This document shows, one piece after another, positions 4,360-5,285 of a DNA stretch of 5,285 nucleotides. The notes under the pieces were generated by a model that worked only from the letters and a program-made list of their open reading frames with translations, was not told where the DNA came from and did no database searches. Every line of letters begins with the position of its first letter. The first letter of the stretch is position 1. Origin of the DNA: Flavobacteriales bacterium (lineage in GTDB: Bacteria; Bacteroidota; Bacteroidia; Flavobacteriales_D; Parvicellaceae); NCBI GenBank assembly GCA_015488785.1, contig WFNC01000558.1, positions 1-5,285 of the forward strand, read 5' to 3'. A program made the translations under genes and the position numbers.

Positions 4360-5285
4360 ATGGAAGAAAAAGAAATTTGGAAAAAAGTCGTGTTTGAGGC
4401 TAATATTAACCCTAAAGAAAAATATCAAGTATCTAATTTAGGAAGGTTAAAATCTTTTAAAATGATGAAGCATGGGCGAATATCTAAGCGAGTAACTAAA
4501 GCTAATTGTTATACAATATTAGGACTTAAAACGATTGAAAATAAAAGTACAGGAAGACTAGTTCATCGATTAGTCGCTCAAGCTTTTTTAAAAAAAGAAA
4601 CGGAATTTCATAATTTAGTTATTCATCTTAATTATAAAAAAGGTGATAATAGAGCTGTCAATTTGAAATGGGCGACTAAAGAAGAAGTTCACATACATGC
4701 ATTGCGCCGTAAAAGAAAATCAAAAACTAGAGACCAAACCATTGAGCGTTTGCAAAAATATAACTACCTAAATTTAGACCCAAAATACGGTGAAGAGCAG
4801 TGGAAATTTATAAAATTTGATGAAAAAATTAACCAGACTGAAAAGTATCAAATATCGGACTATGGTAGAGTAATTTCTTATAAAAAAGATAAGGTAAATG
4901 GAAAGCTAAAACGAATAGGCTACATTAATGACTTTCAATCGTTACACGTAAAACAAATTACAGGAAAAAATACAGCTCGCTATATTCATAAATTAGTAGC
5001 TGAAGCTTTTATCCCAAATTTAGATCCGAAAAAAACTGTCGTTATCCATCTTGACTATGACAAAGACAACAATCATATTTCTAATTTAAAATGGGTTGAC
5101 ACTGTTGAAGCCAATAAGCATTTAAGATCTAATCCAAACTTTAAAACACCCAATGCAAAATTGACTGAAGCTAAAGTTAAATTAATTAAAATGAAATTGG
5201 CCGACCCTAAACGGAAAACAAGAGTGAAAATTCTAGCCAAACAGTTCGGAGTTTCTGAAATGCAATTGTGGAGAATAAAATCGGG
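4360..5285 (+). CDS. Tandem NUMOD4/HNH-like DNA-binding protein with C-terminal HTH (partial)
   Basis: The frame is open from ATG 4360 to the window end (308 full codons), so the C-terminus is missing. It holds two copies of one module. Copy 1 (residues about 5-118) has IWK, YQVSNLGRLKS, HRLVAQAFL, VIHLNYKKGDN and NLKW. Copy 2 (about 146-255) has W-K, YQISDYGRVIS, HKLVAEAFI, VIHLDYDKDNN and NLKW. This is the order NUMOD4 then HNH_3 found in phage homing endonucleases such as I-HmuI. In those enzymes an Asp or Asn just before the general-base His, and a later Asn, bind metal. Here the His (H89, H230) and later Asn (N101, N242) remain, but Ile88 and Ile229 fill the first metal position. Residues 266-308 (NAKLTEAKVKLIK, then ILAKQFGVSEMQLWRIKS) form a helix-turn-helix of the sort that ends such proteins. 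I infer a DNA-binding protein with weak or no nuclease activity. It follows ald by 14 bases with no terminator and no sign of a mobile-element edge. Confidence 0.8.
   Translation, partial: MEEKEIWKKVVFEANINPKEKYQVSNLGRLKSFKMMKHGRISKRVTKANCYTILGLKTIENKSTGRLVHRLVAQAFLKKETEFHNLVIHLNYKKGDNRAVNLKWATKEEVHIHALRRKRKSKTRDQTIERLQKYNYLNLDPKYGEEQWKFIKFDEKINQTEKYQISDYGRVISYKKDKVNGKLKRIGYINDFQSLHVKQITGKNTARYIHKLVAEAFIPNLDPKKTVVIHLDYDKDNNHISNLKWVDTVEANKHLRSNPNFKTPNAKLTEAKVKLIKMKLADPKRKTRVKILAKQFGVSEMQLWRIKS

Noticed and set aside
4360..5285. NUMOD4/HNH protein as an active homing endonuclease in a mobile intron
   Set aside because: No intron core, no split host gene and no element ends are visible; the gene follows ald as an operon member and both copies lack the metal-binding Asp or Asn.

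Overview
The window is AT-rich DNA from a member of the Bacteroidota, most likely the Flavobacteriaceae. The evidence is: promoters of the TAnnTTTG type with no clear Shine-Dalgarno sequences; a short membrane-anchored protein of a type I associate with flavobacteria; an alanine dehydrogenase of the divergent Bacteroidota kind; and a NUMOD4 protein encoded directly after it. No database search was possible, so the lineage is inferred.

Layout. Bases 1-312 are non-coding apart from a promoter at the right end. Bases 313-735 (+) hold a small lipocalin-like lipoprotein gene whose reading frame is broken twice, once in an A7 tract at the start and once in an A8 tract near the end; the two shifts cancel. 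A bidirectional terminator (757-793) separates it from a convergent gene on the minus strand (1131-835) for a short tail-anchored membrane protein. A gap of about 460 bases follows. It carries a structured, relatively GC-rich patch (about 1230-1372) that looks like an intergenic repeat or RNA element, and it ends in a perfect TAnnTTTG box.

From that box runs a compact operon on the plus strand: rbfA (30S maturation), a class I SAM methyltransferase with an N-terminal Cys motif, tsaE (the ATPase of tRNA t6A synthesis) and an alanine dehydrogenase-family gene. The spacings are 1 bp, 0 bp and a 4-bp overlap. After a further 14 bp comes a protein with two NUMOD4/HNH-like repeats and a C-terminal helix-turn-helix, cut off by the window edge. 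I see no terminator between these genes, so all five may share a transcript.

How they fit together. rbfA and tsaE both serve translation (ribosome assembly and tRNA modification). The methyltransferase between them has an unknown substrate, and the alanine dehydrogenase homologue would link to amino-acid or nitrogen metabolism. The most unusual item is the last gene: both HNH-like repeats have Ile where a homing nuclease of this type has a metal-binding Asp or Asn. This suggests a former mobile nuclease turned into a DNA-binding protein.
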